Source of the DNA: Meridianimarinicoccus marinus | Lineage (GTDB): Bacteria > Pseudomonadota > Alphaproteobacteria > Rhodobacterales > Rhodobacteraceae | DNA length: 64,000 nt | Assembly (NCBI RefSeq): GCF_040689105.1 | Contig: NZ_JBFBVU010000005.1 | Location: 62,001-126,000 of the forward strand | Direction of reading: 5' to 3' | Shown: positions 7,455 through 15,989 of the stretch, piece by piece | Layout: each line of letters begins with the position of its first letter | Position numbering within the stretch: position 1 is the stretch's first letter | Translations under genes and position numbers: made by a program | The notes under the pieces: generated by a model | The model's database searches: none | Seen by the model: only the letters and a program-made list of their open reading frames with translations | What the model was told of the DNA's origin: nothing

Positions 7455-8276
7455 ATGTCAAAACACCAAACCGTGCTCGCTGTGCTGGCCGTGACGTGGC
7501 TGTGCACAACAATGGCCTTCGCCGACAATCACAACATTGAAATTGATGCCGAAGTGCCGACAGAAGCCGGTAAAGGCGCAAACGGAACCGTACTGATCGA
7601 GTTTCGCTACCTAAAGAAACGCTACAAGGGGACGGCGCCAATCGATACCGGCATGACCAAGGCTGAAAAGGCCAAGGCCGTGAAAGACGCCATCGACGCC
7701 GCAAAGAGGTTTCCGTCGGGAACCAAACCGGTGGGCGTGACCGCCACGATCAACGGCGACAAGGTCGAAATGCATGCACCGGGCGCAAAGATCCTGAAGT
7801 TCAAATCCATCAAGCTCAAAGAATCCGATACGATGACCCAGATCAGCCGCGATCTGTTCGGCAAAGAGACCAAGCGGCAGAAGTTGAGCTATCGGTTTAC
7901 CGAGAATGTGGTGACAGGTTATCTGGCAAGCGTCGGGTTCACCAGTTATCTGGGGTCGATCAGCCATTCAATTTCGCTGACGCCGGGCACCACCGGGGCG
8001 CAGGCGACGGCGCTGTTCGAGAACTATTTCAGTACAAATACAGGTGTTCTGGCGGCGCTCGGGCTGGAGACTGTCACCACGTCATCGGGCCACGGTGTCG
8101 TAAAAACCCTGTCGCCCTACCCGTATGACACGCCGCTGTCGATCTCGGGGGATGCCGAAGGTCTGGAACTGGGGGTGTCGGAAGTTCCCCTGCCCGCGCC
8201 CGCCGCGCTTCTTCTGACCGCACTGATCGGCTTGGGGGTGTTGCGCCGACACCGCCATGCCCAGGCCGCCGAATAA
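7455..8276 (+). CDS. VPLPA-CTERM sorted exported protein, unknown function
   Basis: This is a 273-residue protein. It starts at the ATG at 7455, where a signal peptide begins (MSKHQTVLAVLAVTWLC..AFA); an upstream in-frame ATG at 7389 would precede it with 22 unlikely residues. The C-terminus is VPLPAPAALLLTALIGLGVLRRHR: a VPLPA motif, hydrophobic helix and basic cluster. That is the variant PEP-CTERM signal processed by exosortase-type enzymes in Rhodobacterales. The mature region has no recognisable domain and is rich in Thr, Ser and Gly in its second half. No exosortase is in the window. Base composition looks slightly less GC-rich than its neighbours. Confidence 0.85.
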   Translation: MSKHQTVLAVLAVTWLCTTMAFADNHNIEIDAEVPTEAGKGANGTVLIEFRYLKKRYKGTAPIDTGMTKAEKAKAVKDAIDAAKRFPSGTKPVGVTATINGDKVEMHAPGAKILKFKSIKLKESDTMTQISRDLFGKETKRQKLSYRFTENVVTGYLASVGFTSYLGSISHSISLTPGTTGAQATALFENYFSTNTGVLAALGLETVTTSSGHGVVKTLSPYPYDTPLSISGDAEGLELGVSEVPLPAPAALLLTALIGLGVLRRHRHAQAAE

Positions 8277-8280
8277 AGAA

Positions 8281-8307
8281 AAAGGCGCTCCGATCCGGAG
8301 CGCCTTT
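8281..8307. terminator. Bidirectional intrinsic terminator
   Basis: A perfect 12-bp stem, AAAGGCGCTCCG and CGGAGCGCCTTT, with a 3-base ATC loop lies between the convergent VPLPA-CTERM gene and nqrF. A and T runs on both sides allow termination on either strand. Confidence 0.95.
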
Positions 8308-8312
8308 GATGT

Positions 8313-9533
8313 TCAACCGCCGAAATCGTCCAGCATGATGTCTTCGCGATCCACACCCAGATCCAGCAGCATGTTGATGACCGACTGGTTCATGATGGGC
8401 GGACCGCACATGTAGTATTCGCAATCTTCGGGCGCCGGATGGTTCTTGAGATACTCGTCGAACAGAACGTTGTGGATGAAGCCGGTGTAGCCCGTCCATT
8501 CGTCCTCGGGCAGCGCGTCCGACAGGGCCACATGCCATTCGAAGTTCGGGTTCTCGGCTGCCAGACCGTCGAAATCCTCCACATAGAACATCTCGCGCTT
8601 GGACCGCGCGCCATACCAGAAGCTGATCTTGCGCTTGGTCTTGAGACGCTTGAGCTGGTCGAAGATATGGCTGCGCATCGGCGCCATGCCGGCGCCGCCG
8701 CCCACGAAGATCATTTCCTTCTCGGTGTCGCGGGCGAAGAATTCGCCGAACGGACCCGAGATGGTGACCTCGTCGCCGGGTTTCAGGTTGAAGATATAGG
8801 ACGACATCTTGCCCGCCGGAATGCCGGTGGAGCCCGGCGGCGGCGAGGCGATCCGGACGTTGAGCATGATGATGCCCTCTTCCTCCGGATAGTTGGCCAT
8901 CGAATAGGCGCGCTCGACCGTCTCGTTGACCTTCGAGGTCACGTCCCAGATCTTGAACCGGTCCCAGTCGGGATGGTATTCCTCGGCGACGTCGAATTCC
9001 TTGTACGACAGCTCGTAGGGCGGGCATTCGATCTGGATGTAGCCCCCGGCGCGGAAGTTGACATGTTCGCCGCTGGGCAGTTCCAGCACCAATTCCTTGA
9101 TGAAGGTCGCGACGTTGTCGTTGGACCGCACCTTGCAGCGCCATTTCTTGACGCCGAAGACCTCTTCGGGAACCTCGATGTCCATGTCCTGCTTGACCGC
9201 CACCTGGCACGACAGGCGGTCGCCGCAGGCGGCCTCGCGCTTGGTGATATGGCCTTCTTCCGTGGGCAGGATCGACCCGCCTCCGGAATGCACCTTCACC
9301 CGGCACTGGGCACAGGTGCCACCGCCGCCGCAGGCCGAGGGGACGAACAGCTTTTCCGCCGCCAGGGTCTGCAGCAGCTTGCCGCCCGAGGGCACGGAAA
9401 TGGTCTTTTCACCGTTGATGGTGATGTTGACGTTGCCACTGGACACCAGCCGCGACCGGGCGAACAGGATGACCGACACCAGCCCCAGCACGATGATGGT
9501 GAACAGGAAAACGCCGAGAGTAAACGTTGCCAT
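8313..9533 (-). CDS. nqrF: Na+-translocating NADH:quinone reductase subunit F
   Basis: This 406-residue electron-entry subunit oxidises NADH and passes electrons through FAD to a 2Fe-2S centre. A single N-terminal membrane helix covers residues 4-25. The ferredoxin domain has Cys68, Cys74, Cys77 and Cys109 as cluster ligands. The FAD-binding motif RAYSMANYP is followed by an NADH domain with VGGGAGMAPMRSH and a C-terminal CGPPIMN. It is last in nqrABCDEF, 12 bases after nqrE, and ends at a strong bidirectional terminator. Confidence 0.98.
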   Translation of the reverse strand: MATFTLGVFLFTIIVLGLVSVILFARSRLVSSGNVNITINGEKTISVPSGGKLLQTLAAEKLFVPSACGGGGTCAQCRVKVHSGGGSILPTEEGHITKREAACGDRLSCQVAVKQDMDIEVPEEVFGVKKWRCKVRSNDNVATFIKELVLELPSGEHVNFRAGGYIQIECPPYELSYKEFDVAEEYHPDWDRFKIWDVTSKVNETVERAYSMANYPEEEGIIMLNVRIASPPPGSTGIPAGKMSSYIFNLKPGDEVTISGPFGEFFARDTEKEMIFVGGGAGMAPMRSHIFDQLKRLKTKRKISFWYGARSKREMFYVEDFDGLAAENPNFEWHVALSDALPEDEWTGYTGFIHNVLFDEYLKNHPAPEDCEYYMCGPPIMNQSVINMLLDLGVDREDIMLDDFGG

Positions 9534-9545
9534 CTGCGCCGCTCC

Positions 9546-10154
9546 TTACAGTTTGACGCCCGAGAAGGACATGAAGCCCATGGCCATCAATCCCGCGGTG
9601 ATGAAGGTGATGCCAAGGCCCTGAAGCCCGTCCGGAATGTCGGAGTATTTCAGCTTCTCGCGCACCCCGGCCATGGCGGTGATGGCCAGGGCCCAGCCGA
9701 TGCCCGAGGCGATGCCGTAGGTGACCGATTCCGGGAAGTTGTAGTCCCGTTCCACCATGAACAGCGAGCCGCCCAGAATGGCGCAGTTCACCGTGATCAG
9801 CGGCAGGAAGATCCCCAGCGCGTTGTAGAGCGGCGGGAAGAAGCGATCGAGCACCATTTCAAGGATCTGCACCATGGCCGCGATCACGCCGATATAGGAG
9901 ATCAGGCCAAGGAAGGTCAGGTCCACATCCGGAAATCCGGCCCAGCCAAGGGCACCGGGGGCCAGCAGATAGGTCAGGATCAGGTTGTTGGCGGGCACCG
10001 TGATCGCCTGCACGACGATAACCGAGATGCCAAGTCCCAAAGCGGTCGTGATCTTCTTCGACACGGCGATGAAGGTACACATGCCCAGGAAGAAGGAAAG
10101 CGCCAGGTTTTCAACGAAAATCGCCTTTACGGCGAGTGACAACAGGCCATCCAT
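9546..10154 (-). CDS. nqrE: Na+-NQR subunit E
   Basis: This 202-residue integral membrane subunit has six hydrophobic segments. NqrD and NqrE are inverted-topology homologues (RnfA/RnfE relatives) that share a membrane iron centre through conserved cysteines. Here the candidate residues are Cys26 (FFLGMCTFIAVS) and the Cys in LPLITVNCAILG. The start overlaps the nqrD stop as TGATG, implying coupled translation. Confidence 0.97.
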   Translation of the reverse strand: MDGLLSLAVKAIFVENLALSFFLGMCTFIAVSKKITTALGLGISVIVVQAITVPANNLILTYLLAPGALGWAGFPDVDLTFLGLISYIGVIAAMVQILEMVLDRFFPPLYNALGIFLPLITVNCAILGGSLFMVERDYNFPESVTYGIASGIGWALAITAMAGVREKLKYSDIPDGLQGLGITFITAGLMAMGFMSFSGVKL

Positions 10155-10807
10155 CAGTGGGCCTCCACGCTTTGGATCTTGTACTCACGCGCCTCGACCT
10201 GTTCCGGCTTCCAGCTGCGGAAGGCCCAGATCAGAAGACCGATGACGAAGAAGGCCGACGGCGGCAGCAGCAGCAGGCCGTTGGGGACATACCATCCGCC
10301 GTTGTTCACGGTCTGCAGGATGGTCACGCCAAACAGGCTGCCCGAGCCGAACAACTCGCGGATCACGCCGACCAGCATCAGGATCAGGCCATAGCCCAGC
10401 CCGTTGCCGATGCCGTCGATCAGCGAGGCGACCGGCGGGTTCTTCATGGCAAAGGCCTCGGCCCGGCCCATCACGATGCAGTTGGTGATGATCAGGCCCA
10501 CGAAGACCGACAAGGTTTTCGAGATCTGGAAGGCATAGGCTTTCAGGATCTGGTCCACCAGGATCACCAGCGAGGCGATGATGACCATCTGCACGATGAT
10601 CCGGATCGAACTGGGGATATGATTGCGCAGGGTCGAGATGAAGAAGCTCGACAGGCCGGTCACAGCCGTCACCGCCAAGGTCATCACGAAGGCCACCTGC
10701 AGCGAGGACGTCACCGCCAGAGCGGAACAGATGCCCAGAACCTGCAGGGTGATCGGGTTGTTGTCGACCAACGGATCGACAAGGAGTTCCTTTGTCTTCT
10801 GGGCCAT
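10154..10807 (-). CDS. nqrD: Na+-NQR subunit D
   Basis: This 217-residue membrane subunit is the partner of NqrE. It has about six transmembrane helices and the conserved pair of half-sites LGICSALAVT and LIITNCIVMGRAEA, whose cysteines are expected to bind the intramembrane iron-sulfur centre. It overlaps nqrC by one base (TAATG) at its start and nqrE by one base at its end. Confidence 0.97.
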   Translation of the reverse strand: MAQKTKELLVDPLVDNNPITLQVLGICSALAVTSSLQVAFVMTLAVTAVTGLSSFFISTLRNHIPSSIRIIVQMVIIASLVILVDQILKAYAFQISKTLSVFVGLIITNCIVMGRAEAFAMKNPPVASLIDGIGNGLGYGLILMLVGVIRELFGSGSLFGVTILQTVNNGGWYVPNGLLLLPPSAFFVIGLLIWAFRSWKPEQVEAREYKIQSVEAH

Positions 10808-11619
10808 TACACGTTCCCCCCGGCCAGATTTTCAAGGTAGGGCGCAAAGCCCTGCTGCCCCATCCAGAAGCGCACCAGATTGTCCACACCGACCGAGGTC
10901 AGCGTCGCACCGGCCAATGCATCGACGTGATAGTCTTCCTGGCCGGTGGCCGTGGTCTTGGAGACGGTGATTTTCAGATCGCCCTGGTCGTCGCGCAGCT
11001 TCTTGCCGCTCCACTGGGTTTTCCAGCGCGGGTTGTCCACTTCGCCGCCCAGACCGGGGGTCTCGGCGTGGTCATAGAACTGCAGGCCGTAGATGTCGTT
11101 GCCGTTCTCTTCCAGCGCGATGAAACCGTACAGCGTCGACCACAGGCCGTAGCCGTAGATCGGCAGGATCACCTTGTCGAGGTTCCCGGCGTCGTCTTTC
11201 AGCAGATAGACGGTGGCGTATTTGCCCTGGCGGCCAATGCCGGCCGGATCGTCGTCCAATTCCACCGACATGGCCGGATCGGAGGCCGCGCCAATGTCGT
11301 CGAAGGTCGTGGCGTCCACCACATCGGTGTAGGTGCCGGTTTCGATCTCGACCACGCGCGGTTCGAACTGGCTGAAGGCGTCGGCGACGTTCATGCCGTC
11401 CTCGTATAGCCCGGCGACCTGCAGGATGTTCTTCTGCTTGTCGAGAAGCTTGTTGGCCTCTTGCACAGGGCGCAGCGACACCGCCGCGACCGAGACGATC
11501 ATCGAGGCCACAAGACAGACCGCGACCGCCACGAAGATGGTCTTGGGAATGGAATCCGTCGGCAGAGCCTTGAACCGGGCGATGAATCCGCCCTTGGGGT
11601 CATTGGACATGTCAGACAT
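10807..11619 (-). CDS. nqrC: Na+-NQR subunit C
   Basis: This 270-residue subunit has one N-terminal membrane helix (about 28-48) and a periplasmic FMN domain. The flavinylation motif near the C-terminus reads ALAGATLTSVGV, with Thr239 as the residue that ApbE would modify with FMN. The ATG at 11619 overlaps the nqrB stop (ATGTCTGA). A second ATG nine bases later is an equally possible start, and a longer frame reaching 11703 would lie within nqrB and is rejected. Confidence 0.96.
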   Translation of the reverse strand: MSDMSNDPKGGFIARFKALPTDSIPKTIFVAVAVCLVASMIVSVAAVSLRPVQEANKLLDKQKNILQVAGLYEDGMNVADAFSQFEPRVVEIETGTYTDVVDATTFDDIGAASDPAMSVELDDDPAGIGRQGKYATVYLLKDDAGNLDKVILPIYGYGLWSTLYGFIALEENGNDIYGLQFYDHAETPGLGGEVDNPRWKTQWSGKKLRDDQGDLKITVSKTTATGQEDYHVDALAGATLTSVGVDNLVRFWMGQQGFAPYLENLAGGNV

Positions 11620-12808
11620 GGCGCTTGGCCCTTCTTGCGATATTCGCGCGCACGACGAAGTGGTCGATGAGCGGCGCGAAGATGTTGGCGAACAGGATGG
11701 CAAGCATCATGCCTTCCGGGAAGGCCGGGTTCACGACGCGGATCATCACGACCATGAAGCCGATCAGCGCGCCATAGATGTAGCGGCCCATGTTGGTGTG
11801 GCTGGCCGAGACCGGTTCGGTCACCATGAAGGCCAGACCGAAGGCATAGCCGCCCAGCACCAGATGCCAGTACCACGGCATCGCGAACATCGGGTTGCTG
11901 TCCGATCCGATCAGGTTCAGCAGGGTCGAAAACGCGATCATGCCGCCCAGACAGCCGACGATCAGCCGCCAGTTGGCAATCCGCGTGGCCAGCAGGAAGG
12001 CCAGCCCCAGCATCGCCGCCAGGGTCGAGGTTTCGCCAAGACAGCCCTGGATCGTGCCGATGAAGGCGTCCATCCAGGTGATGCCGTGTCCGACCAGCGC
12101 CTGGTAGCCTTCCGAGGCCGACACCGCCAGCGCCGTTGCGCCCGAGAAGCCGTCCACCGGGGTCCAGACCGAGTCGCCCGACATTTGCGCCGGATAGGCG
12201 AAATACAGGAAGGCGCGCCCGACCAGCGCAGGGTTGAGGAAGTTCTTGCCGGTGCCGCCAAAGACTTCCTTGCCGATCACCACCCCGAAGGAAATCCCCA
12301 GGGCGACCTGCCACAGCGGCGCCGAGGCCGGCAGGATCAGCGTGTAAAGCATTGAAGTAACGAGAAAACCTTCATTCACTTCGTGCCGGCGCACGGTGGC
12401 GAACAGGATCTCCCAGAAACCACCCACCGCCAGCGTGACGATATAGATCGGCAGGAAGTACATCAGCCCGTGGACGAAATTCGCCAGCGGATTTGACGGG
12501 TTATAGCCGAAGATCCCGGCGATGGCGGCGCGCCAGCCGCTGGGGTCCAGCCCCGATGCGATGGCCGCGTTGGCCTGATAGCCCGTGTTCCACAGGCCGA
12601 TCAGGATGCAGGGGATCGTGGCGATGACCACATAGGTCATGATCCGCTTCATATCCACGAAGCTGCGCGCGTGCGGCGCGGCGGTGGTGACGGTCTTGGG
12701 GGTGAAGGCGAAGCTCTCGATCGCTTCGAATACCGGGTAGTAGCGTTCGTATTTGCCGCCCTTCTCGAAAAGCGGCTCGATCCGGTCGAAGTATGCGCGG
12801 ATGCCCAT
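11612..12808 (-). CDS. nqrB: Na+-NQR subunit B
   Basis: This 398-residue subunit is the largest membrane subunit of the pump, with about ten helices, carrying covalent FMN and riboflavin and forming the main Na+ and quinone path. The flavinylation motif DGFSGATALAVS places the FMN threonine at 225. The N-terminal cytoplasmic stretch (RAYFDRIEPLFEKGGKYE) is typical. Only two bases separate it from nqrA. Confidence 0.98.
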   Translation of the reverse strand: MGIRAYFDRIEPLFEKGGKYERYYPVFEAIESFAFTPKTVTTAAPHARSFVDMKRIMTYVVIATIPCILIGLWNTGYQANAAIASGLDPSGWRAAIAGIFGYNPSNPLANFVHGLMYFLPIYIVTLAVGGFWEILFATVRRHEVNEGFLVTSMLYTLILPASAPLWQVALGISFGVVIGKEVFGGTGKNFLNPALVGRAFLYFAYPAQMSGDSVWTPVDGFSGATALAVSASEGYQALVGHGITWMDAFIGTIQGCLGETSTLAAMLGLAFLLATRIANWRLIVGCLGGMIAFSTLLNLIGSDSNPMFAMPWYWHLVLGGYAFGLAFMVTEPVSASHTNMGRYIYGALIGFMVVMIRVVNPAFPEGMMLAILFANIFAPLIDHFVVRANIARRAKRHV

Positions 12809-12810
12809 GC

Positions 12811-14160
12811 TCAGCCCTCCTTCTCGATCTTGACCAGACTGTCGCGCAGCGCGAGCCCGTATTCATATTTGGCCGGGCAGGAAAAGGAGCACAGCGCGAG
12901 GTCTTCCTCGTCCAGCTCCAGTGCACCAAGTTGCTGTGCGGTGTCGGTGTCCATGACCAGAAGCGCGCGCAGCAGTTGCGTCGGCAGGAAGTCCTGCGGC
13001 ATCAGCGTCTCGAAGGTGCCGGTGGGCACCATGGCGCGGCGGCCACCGTTCATGTTCGAGGTCAGGTCAAACAGTTTGCCCGCCCCCGCCAGCGCCGAGG
13101 CCAGCACCGGCTGGACTGCGTATTTGGTGGGTTGCGGTGTGATCCAGCCCAGCACCATCTTCTTGGTATCTTCGGTGATCAGCGTCACCTGACGGGCATA
13201 GCGGCCCAGGAAGGCAAAAGGCCCCTCGCCCAAACGCCCGGTCAGGATCGATCCGGAAATGACCCGCACCGGCTCATCGCCCGCGATTTCGCCGTCGATC
13301 AGATCGGCCAGCGCCGCGCCCATGGTGGTGCGCAGCAGCCGCGGCGCCTTGGCGCGCGGTCCGGCCAGCGAAATCACCCGCTCGGGGTTGAGAAAGCCGG
13401 TCGCGAACAGCCGCCCGATGGCGACCACATCCTGATAGCCGATGCTCCAGACCACGCGGTCGTTGCTGGGCGGCATCAGGAAATGCATATGGGTTCCGGC
13501 CAGCCCAGCCGGATGCGGTCCCGAAAACTCGTGCGTTTCAACACCGGCCACGCCGCCGGACAGATCCTCGCCCGGATCCTGGCACAGATAGGTCGGACCT
13601 TCGGTCAGCCGGGTCAGCGCCACCAGTCCGCGCTGGAAATCCTCGACCGCGCCCTCCAGCACCAGCCGGGCGTCGGGCGCCAGCGGTTCGCTGTCCATGG
13701 CGGTCACGAAGATCGCCGCAGGCGTGGTATCGGCAGCAGGGATCCTGGAATAGGGCCGCGTGCGCAACGAGGTCCACAGGCCCGAGGCCTGCAGTTTGCC
13801 GGCCACCGCATCGCGGTCCAGCGTGGCCGGATCGGCCGCCCCGAAGTCAATCCCGGTGTCCTCGGCGTCCGAGACGTCGATCACCACGCTTTGCAGCACC
13901 CGGCGCGCGCCGCGATTGATGGCGCGCACGCGGCCACTCATCGGCGCGGTGAAGACCACATCGGGGCTGTCCTTGTGGCAGTACAGCGGAGTTCCACGGG
14001 AAACCTCGTCGCCCTCGGCCACCAGCATCTTGGGCTTCAGGCCAATGGTGTCATCCCCGATGACGGCAACGGCCGTCGGGGGCGAGGCAAGGTCGATACG
14101 AGGCTCGGGCGCGCCCTCGATGGGCAGGTCGAGACCTTTCTTCAGCACATGATGAGGCAT
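12811..14160 (-). CDS. nqrA: Na+-NQR subunit A
   Basis: This 449-residue soluble subunit packs against NqrB on the cytoplasmic face and contributes to quinone binding. It has the family layout: a barrel-sandwich start (PKMLVAEGDEVSRGTPLYCHKD), a Rnf/Nqr core and a C-terminal region with LMPQDFLPTQLLRALLV and a CSFSCPAKYEYG tail. It is the first gene of nqrABCDEF. The promoter region upstream carries a palindrome and lies opposite apbE. Confidence 0.98.
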   Translation of the reverse strand: MPHHVLKKGLDLPIEGAPEPRIDLASPPTAVAVIGDDTIGLKPKMLVAEGDEVSRGTPLYCHKDSPDVVFTAPMSGRVRAINRGARRVLQSVVIDVSDAEDTGIDFGAADPATLDRDAVAGKLQASGLWTSLRTRPYSRIPAADTTPAAIFVTAMDSEPLAPDARLVLEGAVEDFQRGLVALTRLTEGPTYLCQDPGEDLSGGVAGVETHEFSGPHPAGLAGTHMHFLMPPSNDRVVWSIGYQDVVAIGRLFATGFLNPERVISLAGPRAKAPRLLRTTMGAALADLIDGEIAGDEPVRVISGSILTGRLGEGPFAFLGRYARQVTLITEDTKKMVLGWITPQPTKYAVQPVLASALAGAGKLFDLTSNMNGGRRAMVPTGTFETLMPQDFLPTQLLRALLVMDTDTAQQLGALELDEEDLALCSFSCPAKYEYGLALRDSLVKIEKEG

Positions 14161-14192
14161 TTTCGGCGGGCTGAACCTATTGCTACGTCGTT

Positions 14193-14222
14193 ATTGTATA
14201 CTCGGGTATACCCTTACGGCAA
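14193..14222 (-). promoter_or_regulatory. Candidate nqrA promoter
   Basis: On the minus strand TTGCCG (14217-14222), an 18-base spacer and TACAAT (14193-14198) would start transcription about 25 bases before nqrA. The -10 matches the consensus at five of six positions. The spacer holds the palindrome described separately, so a bound repressor would block it. Confidence 0.6.
14196..14211. promoter_or_regulatory. Palindrome in the nqrA promoter (possible operator)
   Basis: GTATAC is repeated on either side of a 4-base centre (GTATAC-TCGG-GTATAC), an inverted repeat overlapping the -10 and spacer of the nqrA promoter. The overlap suggests a repressor site. No cognate regulator is encoded nearby. 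Confidence 0.5.
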
Positions 14223-14461
14223 ACCCGTCGAGGCGTGTATGTGGCGAAACATCCGACCGCAAGGGCGGGTCCGTGCTTCAAGTTGCCATACTTTCAGACT
14301 CATTTGGATTTGAACATGCGACGATGGCGACCAAAGCCGCATGATTTTCAACTTGCCCGGCTTGGGCGCGGGTCCAGTGGCGCGGATCGGGACATTTCAA
14401 CCGCTTGACTTGCAAGGGGTCTGGTGACACATCGCGCAAAACCCCAACGCGGAGCTCTCCC

Positions 14462-15481
14462 ATGCGCCCGGCCCTGCTTCTTGCCGTCGCCACCCTGCCG
14501 CTGGCAGGCTGCCTGTTCGACGACACCCCCGAGACCCTGAAGATCAGCGGCAAGACCATGGGCACGACCTATAACATCACGGTCGTGGATGCGCCGGACG
14601 GCACCACCACCGATGACCTTGTCGACCGCATCGAGACCGTTCTGGCCGATGTGAACGGCAAGATGTCGAACTGGGATCCCAACTCCGAAGTCAGCCTGTT
14701 CAACGCGGCACTGTCGACCGAAGCGGTCACGGTCTCGGCCCCCTTTGCGCAGGTGCTGAGTGCGGCGAATGACATTCACCAACTCAGCGGCGGGAAATTC
14801 GACGTGACCCTCGCGCCGTTGATCGACCTGTGGGGGTTCGGCGCCAAGAAGCCCGGCGATCCGATCCCGTCGGACGCAGACATCGCCCAGGCCCTGAAGT
14901 CCGTCGGCCAGTCCGCCTTGTTGGAGCTGGACGGCACCACCCTGCGCAAGGTGCAGCCCGAGGTGTCGGTCAACCTGTCGGCCATCGCCAAGGGCTACGG
15001 CGTCGATCAGATCGCGGCGGCCCTGCGCGCCGATGGCATCGACCGCTATCTTGTCGAAATCGGCGGCGACCTGGCCGCCGGTGGGTTGAATGCCGAGGAT
15101 GCGCCGTGGTCGATCGGCATCGAACGTCCCGATGCAGCCAGCCGCACTGTGGAAGAGATCGTGCAGATCTCGGACAAGGGGCTGGCCACCTCGGGGGACT
15201 ACCGCAACTACTTCGAACAGGATGGCGTGCGCTATTCGCACATCATTGATCCGACCACCGGCAAGCCGGTCACCCATCAGACCGCGTCGATCACCGTGAT
15301 TGCCCAAACTGCGATGTTGGCCGATGCCTGGGCGACAGCCCTTCTGGTGGTCGGCAGCGAAACCGCGTTCGACATTGCCGCGCAGGCCGGCGTCGCTGTC
15401 CTTGCCATCGATCGCAACAACGACCAGTTTGTAAGCCGGACCAGCCCCGCCTTCGACGCCCTTGTGGGCAAGAACGACTGA
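14462..15481 (+). CDS. apbE: FAD:protein FMN transferase (ApbE/Ftp lipoprotein)
   Basis: ApbE attaches FMN from FAD to a threonine of NqrB and NqrC. This 339-residue copy starts at the ATG at 14462, where a lipoprotein signal ends in LPLAGC with lipidated Cys17; an in-frame TTG at 14405 would bury this signal. Family motifs are GKTMGTTYNITV, NGKMSNWDPNSEVSLFN, LSAIAKGYGVDQIA, EIGGDLAAGG, and the metal-binding SHIIDPTTGKPV region. It is followed 21 bases later by nqrM. Together they form an NQR maturation unit transcribed away from nqrA. Confidence 0.96.
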   Translation: MRPALLLAVATLPLAGCLFDDTPETLKISGKTMGTTYNITVVDAPDGTTTDDLVDRIETVLADVNGKMSNWDPNSEVSLFNAALSTEAVTVSAPFAQVLSAANDIHQLSGGKFDVTLAPLIDLWGFGAKKPGDPIPSDADIAQALKSVGQSALLELDGTTLRKVQPEVSVNLSAIAKGYGVDQIAAALRADGIDRYLVEIGGDLAAGGLNAEDAPWSIGIERPDAASRTVEEIVQISDKGLATSGDYRNYFEQDGVRYSHIIDPTTGKPVTHQTASITVIAQTAMLADAWATALLVVGSETAFDIAAQAGVAVLAIDRNNDQFVSRTSPAFDALVGKND

Positions 15482-15502
15482 CCCAAACCGGAGACGCGCC
15501 CC

Positions 15503-15766
15503 ATGGCCACTTTCGCATTCGCCTTCCTGCTGCTGCTTGCCGTCGTGGTCGCCATGTCGCTGGGGGTCATGCTGATGGGCAAGACGATCAAGGGCAGTTG
15601 CGGCGGGCTGAACGCCATCGCGGGCACCGACAAATGCGTCGTCTGTTCGCAGCCCATCGACCCCGACAGCCCGATCCGTGACAAGCTGGACTGCAAGCGC
15701 ACCTGCAAGAAGGCCGAGGCCATGCGCGCCCAGATCGAGGCCGGGATCGACGACTCCAAAGCCTGA
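15503..15766 (+). CDS. nqrM: Na+-NQR maturation protein NqrM
   Basis: NqrM (DUF539) is needed to deliver iron to the NqrD/NqrE membrane centre. The 87-residue protein has one N-terminal membrane helix (about 3-25) followed by the diagnostic GSCGGLNAI with Cys33, then KCVVC (Cys45, Cys48), and two further cysteines at 64 and 68. Its position right after apbE supports a dedicated maturation pair. Confidence 0.95.
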   Translation: MATFAFAFLLLLAVVVAMSLGVMLMGKTIKGSCGGLNAIAGTDKCVVCSQPIDPDSPIRDKLDCKRTCKKAEAMRAQIEAGIDDSKA

Positions 15767-15781
15767 CAACGGGACCGGGGT

Positions 15782-15979
15782 CTAGGGCCCAACGCCGCGC
15801 ATTGGAAGAAACGCCAGCGCCGAGAACGCCAGCAGCGCGGGCACGGCGAACAGCCATGCCCGAAGAACCCAGCCGTCCGCCTGCAGCTTCCAGTTCGAGC
15901 GGAAGGCCTGGCCCGACAGGGCCATGACCACCACCAGACCCACCGCCAGCAGCGGGGACAGGGTCAGATCCTGAAACAT
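15782..15979 (-). CDS. Small two-helix membrane protein, unknown function
   Basis: This 65-residue protein has two hydrophobic segments (about 8-24 and 40-58) joined by a polar loop with NWKLQADGW. Its ATG is 10 bases after the stop of the CBS-domain gene, so the two are probably one operon. I do not recognise a named family. It converges with nqrM across 15 bases. Confidence 0.65.
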   Translation of the reverse strand: MFQDLTLSPLLAVGLVVVMALSGQAFRSNWKLQADGWVLRAWLFAVPALLAFSALAFLPMRGVGP

Positions 15980-15989
15980 GGTGCGGGCC

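Larger units (their letters stand above)
14161..14461. other. Divergent nqrA/apbE intergenic region
   Basis: These 301 bases separate the two NQR-related transcription units. Besides the nqrA promoter and palindrome there is a TTGACT at 14405-14410 that could be an apbE -35, but no good -10 follows at 17 bases. I see no ORF, tRNA or riboswitch-like structure in the rest. Confidence 0.6.

Noticed and set aside
5581..7494. 637-residue open frame opposite the Na/Pi cotransporter
   Set aside because: Its protein is His, Gln, Arg and Asp-rich low-complexity sequence, as expected from the antisense of a high-GC gene; the minus-strand gene is clearly real.
11619..11703. Longer nqrC start at 11703
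   Set aside because: The extra 28 residues lie fully within nqrB and do not resemble the NqrC N-terminus.
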